Source: Dechloromonas sp. CZR5 | GTDB lineage: Bacteria; Pseudomonadota; Gammaproteobacteria; Burkholderiales; Rhodocyclaceae | Direction of reading: 5' to 3' | NCBI RefSeq assembly: GCF_008711155.1 | Contig: NZ_VUYQ01000002.1 | Coordinates: forward strand, 620,001 to 684,000 | DNA: 64,000 nucleotides | Part shown: in pieces, positions 53,230 to 61,582 of the stretch | Layout of the letters: the number at the start of each line of letters is the position of its first letter | How positions within the stretch are numbered: position 1 is the stretch's first letter | Program-made: the position numbers and the translations under genes | Notes under the pieces: model-generated | What the model was told of the DNA's origin: nothing | The model's input: the letters and a program-made list of their open reading frames with translations, nothing else | The model's database searches: none

Positions 53230-54131
53230 GCTGTTCTCTCCGAAAAATGTGTTGTGAGCCAGACGCCGGCGATGACCAGCAGGCCGCCGCCGAGGACAGT
53301 CAGGCCGAGTCGCTCGTCGAGCAGGACACCCGCCTGCAGGACGGCAAAGACCGGCACCAGATTGACGAATACCGAGGCCTTGGCGGCACCGATGCGGCGT
53401 ACGCCGTCGGCAAACCAGGTAAAGGCGAGCGCTGTGCCGCCGATGGCCAGGAAGACCACGCTGGCCCAGACGCGCCACGACCAGGCGGCGAGGTCGGTGC
53501 CGCCTTGCAGCCAGGCGGTGATGCCGAGCAGCAGCGCGCCAATCAGGCTTGCATGGAGCGTCGCCGCCAGCGGCGACAGCGATTTCGTCGCCTGCCGGCC
53601 AATGAAGGTGTAGGCCGTCCATGACAATGCGCAGCCGAGGATCAGCCATTCGCCGATCCCCACCGAGCCGTGCAGCAGCGCCAGCGGGTTACCGTGGCCG
53701 ATCACGGTCAGGCAGCCCAGGCAGGCGATGGCGATGCCGGCCAGTTTGACCGGGGTCATCGGTTCCTGGCCGAAAAACCAGGCGCCGAGGGCGACCATGA
53801 CCGGGGTCAGGGCGACGACCAGCGCACCCTGGCCGGCGGTGATGTACTTCAGGCCGTAAAAGAAACACAGGGCGTAAATGAATATCCCTGTCATGGCCAG
53901 GCCGGTCACCACCCCCCACTCGCGACCGGTCTGCGGGCGCGGAATGCGCCCTTCGGTCGCCAGTGCGAAGCCGGCCAGCGCCAGTCCGGCGAGCAGAAAA
54001 CGAATGGCGGGGGCAGCCAGCGGCGCAGTCAGTTCCTGCGCCACGACGCGTCCCGCAATCCAGGTTCCTCCCCACATGAACATGGTGCTGATCAGCTTGA
54101 GATAGGTGATTGATCCGGCCTGTTGCGGCAC
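53226..54131 (-). CDS. EamA-family (DMT) inner-membrane transporter
   Basis: The 301-residue protein has two EamA repeats with ten predicted helices (AAPAIRFLLAGLALAGFAL, GALVVALTPVMVALGAWFFGQEP, AKASVFVNLVPVFAVLQAGVLLDE). Proteins of this kind export amino acids or metabolites. The GTG at 54131 directly follows the thiolase stop; a later internal start is possible. Substrate is unknown; liu context hints at leucine-related metabolites. Confidence 0.87.
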   Translation of the reverse strand: MPQQAGSITYLKLISTMFMWGGTWIAGRVVAQELTAPLAAPAIRFLLAGLALAGFALATEGRIPRPQTGREWGVVTGLAMTGIFIYALCFFYGLKYITAGQGALVVALTPVMVALGAWFFGQEPMTPVKLAGIAIACLGCLTVIGHGNPLALLHGSVGIGEWLILGCALSWTAYTFIGRQATKSLSPLAATLHASLIGALLLGITAWLQGGTDLAAWSWRVWASVVFLAIGGTALAFTWFADGVRRIGAAKASVFVNLVPVFAVLQAGVLLDERLGLTVLGGGLLVIAGVWLTTHFSERTA

Positions 54132-55322
54132 TTAGAGCATTTCCACTGCCATGGCCGTGGCTTCGCCGCCGCCGATGCACAGCGAGGCGATGCCGCGCTT
54201 GCCGCCGCGGGCCTTGAGGGCGCCGAGCAGGGTGACCAGGATACGGGCGCCGGAGGCACCGATCGGGTGGCCGAGCGCGCAGGCGCCGCCATTGACGTTG
54301 ACCTTGGCCGGGTCGAGCTTCATGTCGTGGATGCCGGCCATGGTGACGACAGCGAAGGCTTCGTTGATTTCCCACAGGTCGACGCTGTCGGCGGTCCAGC
54401 CGGCCTTGGCCAGCATTTTCTGCATGGCGCCGACCGGGGCGGTCGGGAACAGGGCCGGGGTATTGGCATTGGTGGTGTGGCCGACGATTTTGGCGATCGG
54501 CTTGAGGCCCAGTTCGGCGGCCTTGGAGGCGCGCATCAGGACCAGCGCGGCGGCACCGTCGGAGATCGACGACGAGTTGGCGGCGGTGACCGTGCCGTCC
54601 TTCTTGAAGGCCGGCTTAAGGGTCGGGATCTTGTCCACGTTAACAGCGAACGGGCCTTCGTCCTTGTCGACGACGACGTCGCCCTTGCGACCGGCGACGG
54701 TAACCGGGGCGATTTCCCAGGCAAAGGCGCCGTTGTTGGAGGCTTCGATGGCGCGGGTGGTCGAGCGGATGGCGTAGGCATCCTGGTCTTCACGGGTGAA
54801 GCCGTAGCTGCCGGCGCAATCTTCGGCGAAGGTGCCCATCAGGCGCCCCTTGGTTTCCTTGCTGTACGAATCTTCCAGGCCGTCGAAGAACATGTGGTCA
54901 AGCATCTGGCCGTGGCCGAGGCGGTAGCCGCCACGGGCCTTGGGCAGCATGTACGGGGCATTGGTCATGGATTCCATGCCGCCGACGACGGTGATCGCCG
55001 ACGAGCCGGCAAGGATGCCGTCGTGGCCGACCATGGTGGCCTTCATGCCGGAGCCGCAGACCTTGCTGACCATGGCGCAACCGGCGGACAGCGGCAGGCC
55101 GGCGAGCAGGGCGGCCTGGCGGACCGGTGCCTGGCCGAGGCCGGCCGGCAGCACGCAGCCCATCAGCACTTCCTCGACCAGAGCGGCATCGATGCCGGCA
55201 CGCTCGACGGCAGCCTTGATGGCTGCGGCACCGAGTTGCGGGGCGGTCAGGCCGGCGAAGGCGCCCTGGAAGGCACCCATCGGGGTGCGGGCAGCGGAAA
55301 CGATAACGATCGGGTCATTCAT
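54132..55322 (-). CDS. Acetyl-CoA C-acetyltransferase (thiolase)
   Basis: The 396-residue thiolase has the nucleophilic Cys89 (SKVCGSGMKA), NGGACALGHPIGASGAR and the second cysteine in SLCIGGGEATA. It interconverts acetoacetyl-CoA and acetyl-CoA, so it can process acetoacetate-derived units from leucine, or feed PHB synthesis. It starts at ATG 55322, 38 nt after the GNAT-carbonic anhydrase gene. Confidence 0.95.
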   Translation of the reverse strand: MNDPIVIVSAARTPMGAFQGAFAGLTAPQLGAAAIKAAVERAGIDAALVEEVLMGCVLPAGLGQAPVRQAALLAGLPLSAGCAMVSKVCGSGMKATMVGHDGILAGSSAITVVGGMESMTNAPYMLPKARGGYRLGHGQMLDHMFFDGLEDSYSKETKGRLMGTFAEDCAGSYGFTREDQDAYAIRSTTRAIEASNNGAFAWEIAPVTVAGRKGDVVVDKDEGPFAVNVDKIPTLKPAFKKDGTVTAANSSSISDGAAALVLMRASKAAELGLKPIAKIVGHTTNANTPALFPTAPVGAMQKMLAKAGWTADSVDLWEINEAFAVVTMAGIHDMKLDPAKVNVNGGACALGHPIGASGARILVTLLGALKARGGKRGIASLCIGGGEATAMAVEML

Positions 55323-55360
55323 GCTGATTTCTCCTTGACGGTTTTTATGAATAAACAGGT

Positions 55361-56509
55361 TCAGGCCTCAAGCGCCTTCAATGCGGCGTCGTAGCGTACG
55401 GGCAGGTCGGCCGGGCAGTCGACGGTGATGCCGAGGTCGTGCATCAGGCCGTCCTTCAGGCCGTAGATCCAGCCGTGGATGGTCAGGTCCTGACCGCGTG
55501 CCCAGGCGTCCTTGACGACGGGGGTGTTGACCAGGCTGACCACTTGCTCCAGCACGTTCAGTTCGCACAGACGGGCATGGCGTTGTTCCACCGGCAGGCT
55601 ATCGACCTGTGCCAGGTGCTTGTTATGGACTTGCTGCACGTTGTCCAGCCAGAAATCGACGATGCCGACGCGCGCCTTGTTCAGCGCGGCGAGCACGCCG
55701 CCGCAGCCGTAGTGGCCGACGACGGTAATGTGCTTGACCTTGAGCACGTCGACGGCGTACTGGATCACCGACAGGCAGTTCAGGTCGGTGTGCAGCACGA
55801 GGTTGGCGACGTTGCGATGGACGAAGACCTCGCCCGGCAGCAGGCCGACGATTTCGTTGGCAGGTACGCGCGAATCGGAGCAGCCGATCCACAACAGTTC
55901 CGGTGTTTGCAACTTGGCCAGCCGGTTGAAGTAATCGGCGTCGACTTCCTGCATCTTGCGCGCCCAAGCGCGGTTGAAATCGAACAGGTGCGACAGGTTC
56001 TCGCTGCGAACTTCTTCTTCCGACCAATTTTCCAGGTCGAGGGTGAGGAACATCGTGCCTTCGGTCGGCGTCTGGTAATAGGCCGGCGCTTCGGTAAAGC
56101 CCAGTTCGCGGTACAGCTTCACCGCCATGCGCATGTTGGGCAGGGTATCCAGCATCAGCTTCTTGTAGCCGATTTCCTTGGCTGCCTTGATCGCGGCCAT
56201 GGCCAGCGTGGCGCCGACACCCTGGCCGCGTGCTTCCGGAGCCACGTAGAGGCGCTTCATTTCGCACAGGCCGTCGCTGTCCTGCAGCGGGCGAATCCCG
56301 ACGCAGCCGACCGGCCGGCCGTCGATTTCGGCAAAGAACAGCCGCCCCTGCGGCGCCGCGTAGGCACCGGGCAGGGAAGCCATTTCCTGATCGAAATTCT
56401 GGTACGACAGATCGACGCCCAGCCAGGCCGCATAGTTGCGGAAATACTGGCGAACCTGCTCAAGGGCTTCGCTATCGTCGGCAGTGAGGGTGCGTAGGGT
56501 GATGGTCAT
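55361..56509 (-). CDS. GNAT acetyltransferase-beta-carbonic anhydrase fusion
   Basis: The 382-residue protein has an N-terminal GNAT domain (about 1-158; acetyl-CoA loop EARGQGVG at 92-99, LYRELGFTEAPAYY) and a complete beta-carbonic anhydrase (about 165-382). Zinc ligands C210, D212 (CSDSRVPA), H266 and C269 (HYGCGG) are intact. It hydrates CO2 to HCO3-, which MCC needs. The frame runs unbroken from ATG 56509 through both domains. The GNAT substrate is unknown. Confidence 0.94.
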   Translation of the reverse strand: MTITLRTLTADDSEALEQVRQYFRNYAAWLGVDLSYQNFDQEMASLPGAYAAPQGRLFFAEIDGRPVGCVGIRPLQDSDGLCEMKRLYVAPEARGQGVGATLAMAAIKAAKEIGYKKLMLDTLPNMRMAVKLYRELGFTEAPAYYQTPTEGTMFLTLDLENWSEEEVRSENLSHLFDFNRAWARKMQEVDADYFNRLAKLQTPELLWIGCSDSRVPANEIVGLLPGEVFVHRNVANLVLHTDLNCLSVIQYAVDVLKVKHITVVGHYGCGGVLAALNKARVGIVDFWLDNVQQVHNKHLAQVDSLPVEQRHARLCELNVLEQVVSLVNTPVVKDAWARGQDLTIHGWIYGLKDGLMHDLGITVDCPADLPVRYDAALKALEA

Positions 56510-56619
56510 GAGATGAAGCTCCGGGTAGCGACGGCGGCAGGTGGTGCCGCCGTTCGTTGGACGTGATGCGCGCTGATCGCGCGGATGGTCGTATTCTACC
56601 CGTGCCGATAATTATGGAT

Positions 56620-57792
56620 TCAGCGCGTCTCCGCCATCAGTTCGCGACCGATCAGCATGCGGCGGATTTCGCTGGTGCCGGCCCCGATTTCGTAGAGTTT
56701 CGCATCGCGCCACAGGCGGCCCGTGGCGTATTCGTTGGTATAACCGACGCCGCCCAGCGTCTGGATCGCCTCGCCGGCCATCCAGGTCGCCTTCTCGGCC
56801 GAGTAGAGGATGGCGCCGGCCGCATCCTTGCGCAGGGTACGGGCATGGTCGGCGTTGTCGCAGGCGCGGCCCAGTGCATAGACATAAGCGCGGTTGGCCA
56901 TCCAGGTCGAGTACATGTCGGCGACCTTGCCCTGCATCAGCTGGAACTCGCCGATCGCCTGGCCGAACTGCTTGCGCTCGTGCAGGTAGGGCACGACGAT
57001 GTCCATACAGGCGGCCATGATGCCGAGCGGGCCACCGCAGAGCACGGCGCGTTCATAGTCGAGACCGGACATCAGCACCTTGGTGCCGTTGCCGACGCCG
57101 CCGAGGACGTTTTCTTCCGGCACTTCGCAGTCGTCGAAGAAGAGCGGGAAGGTGTTGGAGCCGCGCATGCCCAGCTTGTCGAGGTGGGTGCCATGGGTGA
57201 AGCCCGGCATGCCCTTTTCGACGATGAAGGCCGTCATACCCTTGGCCCCGGCATTGAGGTCGGTCTTGGCGTAGACGACCAAGGTATCGGCATCGCCGCC
57301 GTTGGTGATCCACATCTTGGCGCCGTTCAGCACATAGCGGTCGCCCTTCTTCTCGGCCTTGAGTTTCATCGAGACGACGTCGGAACCGGCATTCGGCTCC
57401 GACATGGCCAAGGCGCCGACATGCTCGCCGGAGATCAGCTTGGGCAGATACTTCTTTTTCTGGGCATCCGTGCCGTTGCGGCGGATCTGGTTGACGCACA
57501 GGTTGGAGTGGGCGCCGTAGGACAAGCCGACCGACGCCGAAGCGCGGGAGATTTCTTCCAGTGCGACGATGTGGGCCAGATAGCCCATGTTGGTACCGCC
57601 GTATTCCTCACCGGCCGTCATGCCGAGCAGGCCCATGTCGCCGAATTTCTTCCACAGATCGGCCGGGAATTCGTTGACGCGGTCGATTTCGGCGGCGCGC
57701 GGCGCGATCTCGGCGTCGGCGAAGGCCTTCACCGCATCGCGCAGCATATTGATGTCTTCGCCGAGGCCGAAGTCGAGGCTGGGAATGTTCAT
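56620..57792 (-). CDS. liuA: Isovaleryl-CoA dehydrogenase LiuA
   Basis: The 390-residue acyl-CoA dehydrogenase has its catalytic glutamate at residue 247 ([15 protein letters not shown]), the position used by isovaleryl-CoA dehydrogenases. The usual C-terminal glutamate is replaced by glycine ([13 protein letters not shown]). This shifted base is diagnostic. It oxidises isovaleryl-CoA to 3-methylcrotonyl-CoA, the substrate of LiuBD. ATG 57792 starts [14 protein letters not shown]; it is 32 nt downstream of the thioesterase gene. Confidence 0.97.
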   Translation of the reverse strand: MNIPSLDFGLGEDINMLRDAVKAFADAEIAPRAAEIDRVNEFPADLWKKFGDMGLLGMTAGEEYGGTNMGYLAHIVALEEISRASASVGLSYGAHSNLCVNQIRRNGTDAQKKKYLPKLISGEHVGALAMSEPNAGSDVVSMKLKAEKKGDRYVLNGAKMWITNGGDADTLVVYAKTDLNAGAKGMTAFIVEKGMPGFTHGTHLDKLGMRGSNTFPLFFDDCEVPEENVLGGVGNGTKVLMSGLDYERAVLCGGPLGIMAACMDIVVPYLHERKQFGQAIGEFQLMQGKVADMYSTWMANRAYVYALGRACDNADHARTLRKDAAGAILYSAEKATWMAGEAIQTLGGVGYTNEYATGRLWRDAKLYEIGAGTSEIRRMLIGRELMAETR

Positions 57793-57824
57793 GGTTTTGT
57801 CTCCGTTATCAGATTTGTTGTGAA

Positions 57825-58271
57825 CTACTTTTCGCTCTTGCCGTGCATGACCATGATGGTCTGCTGCATCAGCGCACACAAGGTTTCCTTGCCGTCCTTG
57901 AGCGCGAATACCTCGGCCTGGGTGACGACCAGCGTCCGGCCGGGGCGAACCACCTTGCCGCGGGCGATCAGCTTGTCGCCATCGGCCGGCGCCACCAGAT
58001 TCATCTTGTATTCCACGGTCAGCACCGATGCCGATGCCGAAACCAGGGTCATCGCGGCATAGCCGGCCGCCGAATCGGCAATCATCCCGACCACGCCGCC
58101 ATGTACGAAGCCGTGCTGCTGCTCGACTCCCGACCAATGCGGCAGGTGGATTTCCGTGCACCCGGGCTCGACCACCGGCAGCGTCGCCCGGATCAGTTCC
58201 ATGGCGTGCTGCTTGGCGAAGCTGGCGCGGACGCGGTCGGCGAAAGCGGGGTCGTGGGCGTGCAAGCTCAT
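57825..58271 (-). CDS. PaaI-family hotdog thioesterase
   Basis: The 148-residue hotdog-fold protein has the PaaI pattern [26 protein letters not shown], with Gly and Asp of the active site, and [22 protein letters not shown]. It probably hydrolyses acyl-CoAs and may release CoA when isovaleryl intermediates accumulate. It is first in the liu transcription unit, directly downstream of the palindromic operator. Confidence 0.88.
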   Translation of the reverse strand: MSLHAHDPAFADRVRASFAKQHAMELIRATLPVVEPGCTEIHLPHWSGVEQQHGFVHGGVVGMIADSAAGYAAMTLVSASASVLTVEYKMNLVAPADGDKLIARGKVVRPGRTLVVTQAEVFALKDGKETLCALMQQTIMVMHGKSEK

Positions 58272-58302
58272 GGAGCGTCTCGGAAACGGTTGGCGTAGGG
58301 TG

Positions 58303-58330
58303 ATTGTATTGACGTTTACGTTAACGTCAA
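58303..58330 (-). promoter_or_regulatory. Liu operon promoter/operator with a 22-bp near-palindrome
   Basis: Positions 58309-58330 form TTGACGTT-T/A-ACGT-T/A-AACGTCAA, palindromic at all but two bases. On the minus strand the distal TTGACG serves as -35 and TACAAT (58308-58303) as -10, 16 bp apart. MerR-type LiuR commonly binds such ACGT palindromes between the promoter boxes. The liuR gene lies at 60032-60424. Confidence 0.68.
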
Positions 58331-58442
58331 CTGCCCAAATGAAATTATCCACCCTCGACAGTTTCGCGTCAGGATTTATGGAATAGACTGAGCACCACGG
58401 CATAGCGCCGTCTTTAACCAACCGCTCACGAGGAGAACTCAA

Positions 58443-58469
58443 ATGGCCAAGAAGAAAAAGAAGAAGTAA
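58443..58469 (+). CDS. Octapeptide leader ORF Met-Ala-Lys6
   Basis: The nine-codon frame ATG-GCC-(AAG/AAA)6-TAA encodes M-A-K-K-K-K-K-K. It follows a strong GAGGAGA ribosome binding site with 7 nt spacing. A possible promoter (TCGACA 58355-58360, 16 bp, TATGGA 58377-58382) lies upstream, and a terminator starts 20 nt after the stop. Six of eight codons are lysine. It could be a leader peptide for attenuation of the next gene, a micropeptide, or translation-stalling signal. No protein family is known to me. Confidence 0.5.
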   Translation: MAKKKKKK

Positions 58470-58488
58470 TCGCTGTATCGTGTTCGAC

Positions 58489-58516
58489 AAAAAAGCAGGC
58501 GCAAGTCTGCTTTTTT
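58489..58516 (+). terminator. Rho-independent terminator between the octapeptide ORF and the ABC transporter
   Basis: AAAAAAGCAG (58489-58498) pairs with CTGCTTTTTT (58507-58516) around an 8-nt loop. The run of A and T on either side makes it possibly bidirectional. It starts 20 nt after the octapeptide stop and ends 23 nt before the ABC transporter ATG. Confidence 0.87.
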
Positions 58517-58539
58517 CATTTCTGCTTCAAAATCCGTTT

Positions 58540-60021
58540 ATGTCTGCCCATTCATCATTCCAGCGTCGGGATTTTCTGCGCTTCCTGCTCGGCCCCTCGC
58601 TTGCGGCCATGCTGTTCCTGGTCATGCTGCAGGAGTTGTTCGGGGCCGGGACGACCTGGCTGGTTATCCGGGTGGCCCGGGACATCACCGAAGCCCATGT
58701 GACAGCCGGCGATTTTGTCTGGATCGTCGTCGCACAGACCTGTTCCTACCTGGCCGGCGCGGCAAGCTGGATTTACGCCGAACGTACCGGCTTTACCGCG
58801 TTCGGCAAGTACCTGCTGCACTTTGCCCGCAGCAATCGCTTCCGGACGGCCTTGCTCGGCGATGCCCAGGCGCGGGAAAGTACCGAGCCGTTCCTGACCA
58901 ACGAAAGCTTCCGGGTCTGCTTCGACCTGATGTACGACCTGCAGTTCTACCTGCGGCTCTTCTTCAACATTGTCTTCAATGCGACGGTCCTCGGCATGGA
59001 AATCGACGCCGGGCTGCCGCTCGCCTATGTCCTGGCCTTCGCCTTGCTGGTCATCCTGCAATGGACCCTGCGCAAGCCGCTGGCTGCCGCCTACCTGCAC
59101 AACCAGCGCATGACCAACCGCATGATGGCGCGCACCTACAACGCCTGGGACAACATCTTTTCCGGCAATCGCTACAACTTCAGGCTGTGGCATGGCGACC
59201 TGCGCGACCGCCTGGGTGCGGCCTTGAGCGCCCAGGTGCGGGCCATCCTGGCGCGCGAGGGCTGGAGCGCGATCAGCGGCATCATCGCCTTGATCATCGT
59301 CCTGGCTGCCACCGCCTGGGTTGCCGTCAACGAGTCCGGCAACGTCGCCTTGCTCATCGCCCTGGCAGCCACCTTGCCCCGACAGATCGAGATGACGCTG
59401 GACATGCACCAACTGACCGCCGGCATGACCGACCTGCTGGCGATCTGGACGCGCATCAAGGGCATCTGCGAACACATGCAGCCGGCCGGCGACGAACGCC
59501 TCGAGGAACGCATCGATTTCGACCGCCTCGTCCTCAAGGTCGGCGATAGCGAAAGCAGTTGCACCAGCCTGGCGGAGGCGCTCAAGGTAGTGTTCGCCGA
59601 ACCCACCGGATTGGTGTCGGTCCGGGGCGGCAACGGGGCCGGCAAATCGACCTTGCTGGTCGCCCTGAAAGCATGCGTCGGTGGCCGCGCCTATTACTGG
59701 CCGGCCCACGATCGCCTGAATTTCCGCTTCAACACCAAGGGGGGGGCGCCGATGCCGGAAATCGATCCGGACGACGAAGCCGAGGAGCCGGAAACGTTCA
59801 ACGCCGAGGAGGCAGCGCAGGAAAAAACCGGCTATTCCTCAGGCGAGCGCCAGTTGCAGGTGCTGCGCGAAGTCGTGGTGGAGACGGCGCAGCCGATCTA
59901 TCTGCTCGACGAATGGGATGCCAACCTGGATGCCCGCAACCGGCAGGCGGCGCGTGAACTGGTCGGGCAACTGGCGGCGCGGGCACGCGTCGTCGAAATC
60001 TCGCACCGCGACGCCCGTTAG
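58540..60021 (+). CDS. Orphan fused ABC transporter (membrane plus ATPase domains)
   Basis: The roughly 493-residue half-transporter has an N-terminal membrane domain with about six helices and a C-terminal ATPase with Walker A GGNGAGKSTLL, a divergent signature YSSGERQLQ, Walker B PIYLLDEWDANLD and H-loop ISHRD. An acidic insert (EIDPDDEAEEPETFNAEEAAQ) lies before the signature. The ATG at 58540 has no convincing ribosome binding site; a GTG at 58480 would add 20 residues but place the terminator inside the coding region. Substrate is unknown. Confidence 0.8.
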   Translation: MSAHSSFQRRDFLRFLLGPSLAAMLFLVMLQELFGAGTTWLVIRVARDITEAHVTAGDFVWIVVAQTCSYLAGAASWIYAERTGFTAFGKYLLHFARSNRFRTALLGDAQARESTEPFLTNESFRVCFDLMYDLQFYLRLFFNIVFNATVLGMEIDAGLPLAYVLAFALLVILQWTLRKPLAAAYLHNQRMTNRMMARTYNAWDNIFSGNRYNFRLWHGDLRDRLGAALSAQVRAILAREGWSAISGIIALIIVLAATAWVAVNESGNVALLIALAATLPRQIEMTLDMHQLTAGMTDLLAIWTRIKGICEHMQPAGDERLEERIDFDRLVLKVGDSESSCTSLAEALKVVFAEPTGLVSVRGGNGAGKSTLLVALKACVGGRAYYWPAHDRLNFRFNTKGGAPMPEIDPDDEAEEPETFNAEEAAQEKTGYSSGERQLQVLREVVVETAQPIYLLDEWDANLDARNRQAARELVGQLAARARVVEISHRDAR

Positions 60022-60031
60022 GCGCGGCAGG

Positions 60032-60424
60032 TCATTTCGCGCCGCGGCGCGTCAATTCGTCCTGACACAGCGTTTCGAACTGGGCGATCTCGCCGAGCAT
60101 GGCTTCGATGTCTTCCCGCTGCTGCTGCAACGCCGCCCGACGTCTCTCCATGATGCGCAGGCATTCGAGCAGTTGCGGCGTCTCGTCCTCGGTCGAGGCG
60201 TACATGCCGATCAGGTCCTTGATCTCCGCCAGCGACAAGCCGAGGCGCTTGCCGCGCAAGGCCATTTTCAGCCGGGCCCGGTCGCGGCGGGTGAATACGC
60301 GTTTGTTGCCTTCGCGCTGCGGCGCCAGGATGCCCTGGTCTTCCCAGAAGCGGATCGTGCGCGGCGTGATGTCGAACTCGCGGGCGAGGTCGGAAATCGC
60401 GAAGGTGGGGCCAGCCTGGCTCAT
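60032..60424 (-). CDS. liuR: MerR-family regulator LiuR
   Basis: The 130-residue regulator has an N-terminal MerR helix-turn-helix (FAISDLAREFDITPRTIRFWEDQGILAPQREGNKRVFTRRD) and a dimerisation helix. LiuR activates or represses liu genes in response to branched-chain acyl-CoA intermediates. It lies downstream of the liu cluster and converges on the ABC transporter with a 10-nt gap. It has its own promoter. Confidence 0.9.
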   Translation of the reverse strand: MSQAGPTFAISDLAREFDITPRTIRFWEDQGILAPQREGNKRVFTRRDRARLKMALRGKRLGLSLAEIKDLIGMYASTEDETPQLLECLRIMERRRAALQQQREDIEAMLGEIAQFETLCQDELTRRGAK

Positions 60425-60447
60425 TTTGTCTCCTGTTGGAGCGGCAG

Positions 60448-60476
60448 AGTAAAACAGATGCGGGGTCTTTTTTCAA
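60448..60476 (-). promoter_or_regulatory. Sigma-70 promoter of liuR
   Basis: On the minus strand TTGAAA (60476-60471), a 17-bp spacer and TTTACT (60453-60448) precede liuR by 23 nt. No palindrome like that at the liu operator was seen here, so no autoregulation site is visible. Confidence 0.6.
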
Positions 60477-60523
60477 TCCGCCACCGTATGGTAAGTTGCC
60501 GTTTCATCAGACAAGAGCAAAAC

Positions 60524-61549
60524 ATGGCCCTGCATTTTCCCCACGCCCATCCGCCAGCCGCTGGCGAGCTGACCGAAGTCGCGCCCGGCGTTTTCTGGCT
60601 GCGCATGCCGCTGCCTTTCCAACTCGATCACATCAACCTCTGGCTGCTGCGCGACGGCGATGCCTGGGTCGTTGTCGACACAGGCTTTCCCGAAGACCAC
60701 GTGCGCGAGAGCTGGTCGCTGATCCTCGAGCGCCTGGGCGGGCCGGTGAACAAATTGATCGTCACCCATTTCCATCCCGATCATCTCGGCTTGGCCAGTT
60801 GGTTGATGGAAAAAACCGGTGCTTCGCTATGGATGAGCACGGGCGAATTCCTGACCGCCCATGTCGTCTGGAATGAAATGGGTGGCCACGGTCCTCGCTT
60901 CATGGTCGAACAATTCCGCCAGCACGGTCTGGATGCTGAGCATCTGGCCAAGTTCGAAAAGCGCGGTTCCGGCTACCGCAAGGCGGTTCCGGCCTTGCCT
61001 GATTATTACCATCGTCTGATGGCGGGCGATTCGGTCGTCATCGGGGGGCGGAGCTGGCAAGTCATGATCGGTCATGGTCACGCACCGGAACATGTGGCGC
61101 TTTACTGCGCCGAACTTGGCGTGTTAATTTCCGGAGACATGCTTTTGCCGAGAATTTCCACCAATATCAGCGTATTTGCAGCAACTCCGGAAGCGGATGC
61201 ATTACGGTGGTATCTGGAGTCGCTGGATGTGATGGCGCAGGAAATTCCGGCAGAAACGCTCGTGCTGCCTTCGCACGGGCTTCCCTTCACCGGGGTGCAG
61301 GAGAGGGTTGGGGATTTGCACGCGCACCACGAGGAGCGACTGCGAGCCCTGGAGACAAGCTGTGAACAAGCGTCAAAGAGCGCTGCCGAATTGCTGGACA
61401 CGTTGTTCAACCGGCAACTCGATACACACCAAACCATGTTCGCGATGGGTGAGGCGATCGCTCATCTGAACTACCTTGAACAAGCTGGTCGGCTGTCGCG
61501 TCACTGCGATGCCGAAGGGGTGATTCGCTATATGCGGACGGGACACTGA
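60524..61549 (+). CDS. Metallo-beta-lactamase-fold hydrolase, divergent from liuR
   Basis: The 341-residue enzyme has the metal motif THFHPDHLG near residue 85, HGHAPEHVAL and ISGDMLLPR, so a di-zinc hydrolase, probably thioester or lactone hydrolysing. A C-terminal helical stretch (AHHEERLRALETSCEQASKSAAELLDTLFNRQLD) follows. ATG 60524 starts MALHFPHAHPPA. It lies 33 nt before phaC, so cotranscription is likely. Confidence 0.88.
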   Translation: MALHFPHAHPPAAGELTEVAPGVFWLRMPLPFQLDHINLWLLRDGDAWVVVDTGFPEDHVRESWSLILERLGGPVNKLIVTHFHPDHLGLASWLMEKTGASLWMSTGEFLTAHVVWNEMGGHGPRFMVEQFRQHGLDAEHLAKFEKRGSGYRKAVPALPDYYHRLMAGDSVVIGGRSWQVMIGHGHAPEHVALYCAELGVLISGDMLLPRISTNISVFAATPEADALRWYLESLDVMAQEIPAETLVLPSHGLPFTGVQERVGDLHAHHEERLRALETSCEQASKSAAELLDTLFNRQLDTHQTMFAMGEAIAHLNYLEQAGRLSRHCDAEGVIRYMRTGH

Positions 61550-61582
61550 GCCACCGCGCACTGACAGAGAGGGAGTTTGAAG

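Noticed and set aside
58472..58539. Twenty-residue N-terminal extension of the ABC transporter from GTG 58480
   Set aside because: It would place the terminator hairpin inside the coding region and has no ribosome binding site. It is kept only as an alternative in the feature entry.
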